Part shown: piece by piece, positions 62,829 through 64,000 of the stretch
Layout: each line of letters starts with the position of its first letter
Position numbering within the stretch: position 1 is the first letter of the stretch
From: Candidatus Accumulibacter sp. ACC003
Lineage (GTDB): Bacteria > Pseudomonadota > Gammaproteobacteria > Burkholderiales > Rhodocyclaceae
Direction: 5' to 3'
Assembly: GCF_907163085.1 (NCBI RefSeq)
Contig: NZ_CAJQTX010000009.1
Span: 310,001-374,000 of the forward strand
Length of the DNA: 64,000 nucleotides
Made by a program: the position numbers and the translations under genes
Notes under the pieces: model-generated
The model's input: the letters and a program-made list of their open reading frames with translations, nothing else
What the model was told of the DNA's origin: nothing
The model's database searches: none

Positions 62829-63590
62829 TCAGCTCGCCGATCCTTCCGTCACGTCGACAAGCTTGAGGGTCAACATTTGATACATACCGCCAAAGAAGCG
62901 TTGCTTACTGAGAGTCACGAAAGAGCCATCTTGCGGCAACCAGGCAGTGACTTCCTCGCTGAGAAGGTCGTGCGCAAAAGGCTCCAGGCGGTCCAGGACC
63001 GGCTTCCAGAAGTAGAGTAAGGGGTTCAATCGACTGGGCGGCGCGTAGTCGACGATGGTCAGCGTGCCACCCGGGCGAACGACCCGCAGGGCCTCCGCCA
63101 GAGTTCGTTCACGGACTTCTTGCGGCTGTTCATGCAGCAGGAAGAACAACAAGGCCCGGTCGAAGCTGCCGTCGGCGAAAGTAAGCGCCGCCGAATCCAT
63201 GCAATGCAGCTTGATGGGCGCATCCGCCGGCAGCTTGCCGGCGACATTCTGCAGCTGGATCGGCAGGATGTCGGCGATCTCCAGCGAGCCTCCGGGGGCC
63301 ACGCAGGCGACCAGCCGCGGTGTCAGATCGCCGTAGGCACAAGCGATCTGCAGCGTGCGGCCGGGCAAATCATTGCCGTAGGCATGGAGTACCGCATTGC
63401 ACAAACGCTTGTAGTTGCCCCAGAGAATCAGGTTCACCAGCCACTGCCGCTCGAAGACGTGCACCGCCCGCGGATGGACGTAGGCCCACCAATAATGGGC
63501 TTGCAGGTAGTGCGGTACGGCCGGCACGGCAGGCACGGTTTCCTTGACGGCCACGCACGTGGCAGCCGATTGATTCAGGGGGTTTTTCAT
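62829..63590 (-). CDS. rquA: RquA-like rhodoquinone biosynthesis methyltransferase-family protein
   Basis: 253 residues from the ATG at 63590. The diagnostic N-terminal block has Y-W-W-A-Y-V-H-P-R-A-V, then F-E-R-Q-W-L-V-N-L-I-L-W-G-N-Y, as in RquA proteins, followed by a class I methyltransferase-like core with Q-I-A-C-A-Y-G-D-L-T (modified SAM motif). RquA converts ubiquinone to the amino-quinone rhodoquinone, a low-potential carrier used for fumarate reduction. FrdABCD lies directly downstream, supporting that role. The alternative is a UbiE-type methyltransferase, but the FERQWLVNLILWG block argues against it. There is no ribosome site: the bases before the ATG are anti-SD-like. Confidence 0.85.
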   Translation of the reverse strand: MKNPLNQSAATCVAVKETVPAVPAVPHYLQAHYWWAYVHPRAVHVFERQWLVNLILWGNYKRLCNAVLHAYGNDLPGRTLQIACAYGDLTPRLVACVAPGGSLEIADILPIQLQNVAGKLPADAPIKLHCMDSAALTFADGSFDRALLFFLLHEQPQEVRERTLAEALRVVRPGGTLTIVDYAPPSRLNPLLYFWKPVLDRLEPFAHDLLSEEVTAWLPQDGSFVTLSKQRFFGGMYQMLTLKLVDVTEGSAS

Positions 63591-63788
63591 TTTGTGAGGA
63601 GGTCAATGGTTATCTTCCGCAAGGCGTACTGCGAGACCGGCGCCCGACCGAGGCGCGCGCATCCAGCTTGCGCTCCCCCCGATACGTGCCTTTCTCATGC
63701 CCTGCTCATGTACTGCTGATCGCTGGCCCGCTGCTCACGCACTCGAAAAACTCGGAAGCCGGAAGCCGTCAGGCGGTAACGTACCCGA

Positions 63789-64000
63789 TCAACCAGGCAA
63801 ACGCAACTCGGGCAATACCGCCAGCGCATTGGCCGACGTCGCGCTCGCCAGCTGGTCCGCGTCGATGCCTCGCAAAGCGGCCAACACGCCGTTGATTCGC
63901 GGCAACTGCAGCGGTGTATTGCGAGCGCCCGCCAACCACGCCGGAGGCATATCGGGCGAGTCGGTTTCGAGAACGATCGAAGCGAGCGGCAGCGAGCACG
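63789..64000 (-). CDS. TatD-family DNase, C-terminal fragment
   Basis: The last 69 codons of a gene that enters from beyond base 64000. The peptide has I-V-L-E-T-D-S-P-D-M-P-P, the metal-binding aspartate motif of TatD/YcfH deoxyribonucleases, then R-N-T-P-L-Q-L-P and a helix with N-A-L-A-V-L-P. No start lies in the window. TatD enzymes are metal-dependent 3'-5' exonucleases. It ends 198 bases before the rquA-like gene, in the same orientation. Confidence 0.85.
   Translation of the reverse strand, partial: CSLPLASIVLETDSPDMPPAWLAGARNTPLQLPRINGVLAALRGIDADQLASATSANALAVLPELRLPG

Overview
The window looks like chromosomal DNA of a GC-rich betaproteobacterium. The supporting evidence is the surE-pcm-nlpD-rpoS block, the dapA-bamC-MBL operon, the cobalamin salvage genes, a fliC-flaG-fliD-fliS operon behind a FliA promoter, and a FrdABCD fumarate reductase next to a rhodoquinone-type methyltransferase. 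A Rhodocyclales member close to Accumulibacter is my best guess. This is inference from gene content, because no rRNA or other marker is present. I saw no tRNA, rRNA, insertion sequence or CRISPR array.

Layout. (1) 1-3447, minus strand: the edge of a contractile injection system (phage-tail-like sheath N-terminus, a conserved 270-aa protein, a DUF4255 protein, a small winged-helix-like protein), headed by a sigma-54 activator. Two sigma-54-type -24/-12 elements point into these genes. (2) 3814-14591, plus strand: two very large paralogous PAS histidine kinases with different sensor ends, the relic of a third kinase, a single-domain response regulator, and a three-receiver GGDEF/EAL protein. 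(3) 14661-18018: a secreted beta-helix protein and a GtrA/GtrB-type lipid-sugar pair. (4) 18203-24809: late cobalamin assembly and salvage (BtuF-like, threonine-phosphate decarboxylase, CbiB, CobQ, CobU, CobT) with an embedded universal stress protein. (5) 25033-30813: small proteins (one YbjQ-family gene with an apparent frameshift), the WalJ-like MBL protein, BamC, DapA and a histone-deacetylase-like enzyme. (6) 30917-35826: MoxR, DUF58, transglutaminase and MltB. (7) 35823-39086, minus strand: rpoS, nlpD, pcm, surE.

(8) 39463-59302: flagellin with a textbook FliA promoter, FlaG, FliD, FliS, a FliT-like protein, a FliK-like protein, and then a TPR-GT41 (SPINDLY/OGT-type) glycosyltransferase whose start overlaps the flagellar operon. 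After it come a PglD/NeuD-like acyltransferase, an acyl-adenylating ligase, a Gfo/Idh/MocA oxidoreductase, a stand-alone acyl carrier protein, a class III aminotransferase, an FkbM methyltransferase, a YqhD-like metal alcohol dehydrogenase, a second methyltransferase and a DegT sugar aminotransferase. An FlhB-C-like protein and a YcgR/PilZ brake protein close the block. I read this as a flagellin-glycosylation island that builds an unusual sugar carrying an ACP-borne acyl group. It is the best candidate here for an undescribed system.

(9) 59433-64000, minus strand: frdABCD, an RquA-like methyltransferase and the end of a TatD-like DNase. RquA makes rhodoquinone, the low-potential quinone that donates electrons for fumarate reduction, so this is a coherent anaerobic respiration module.
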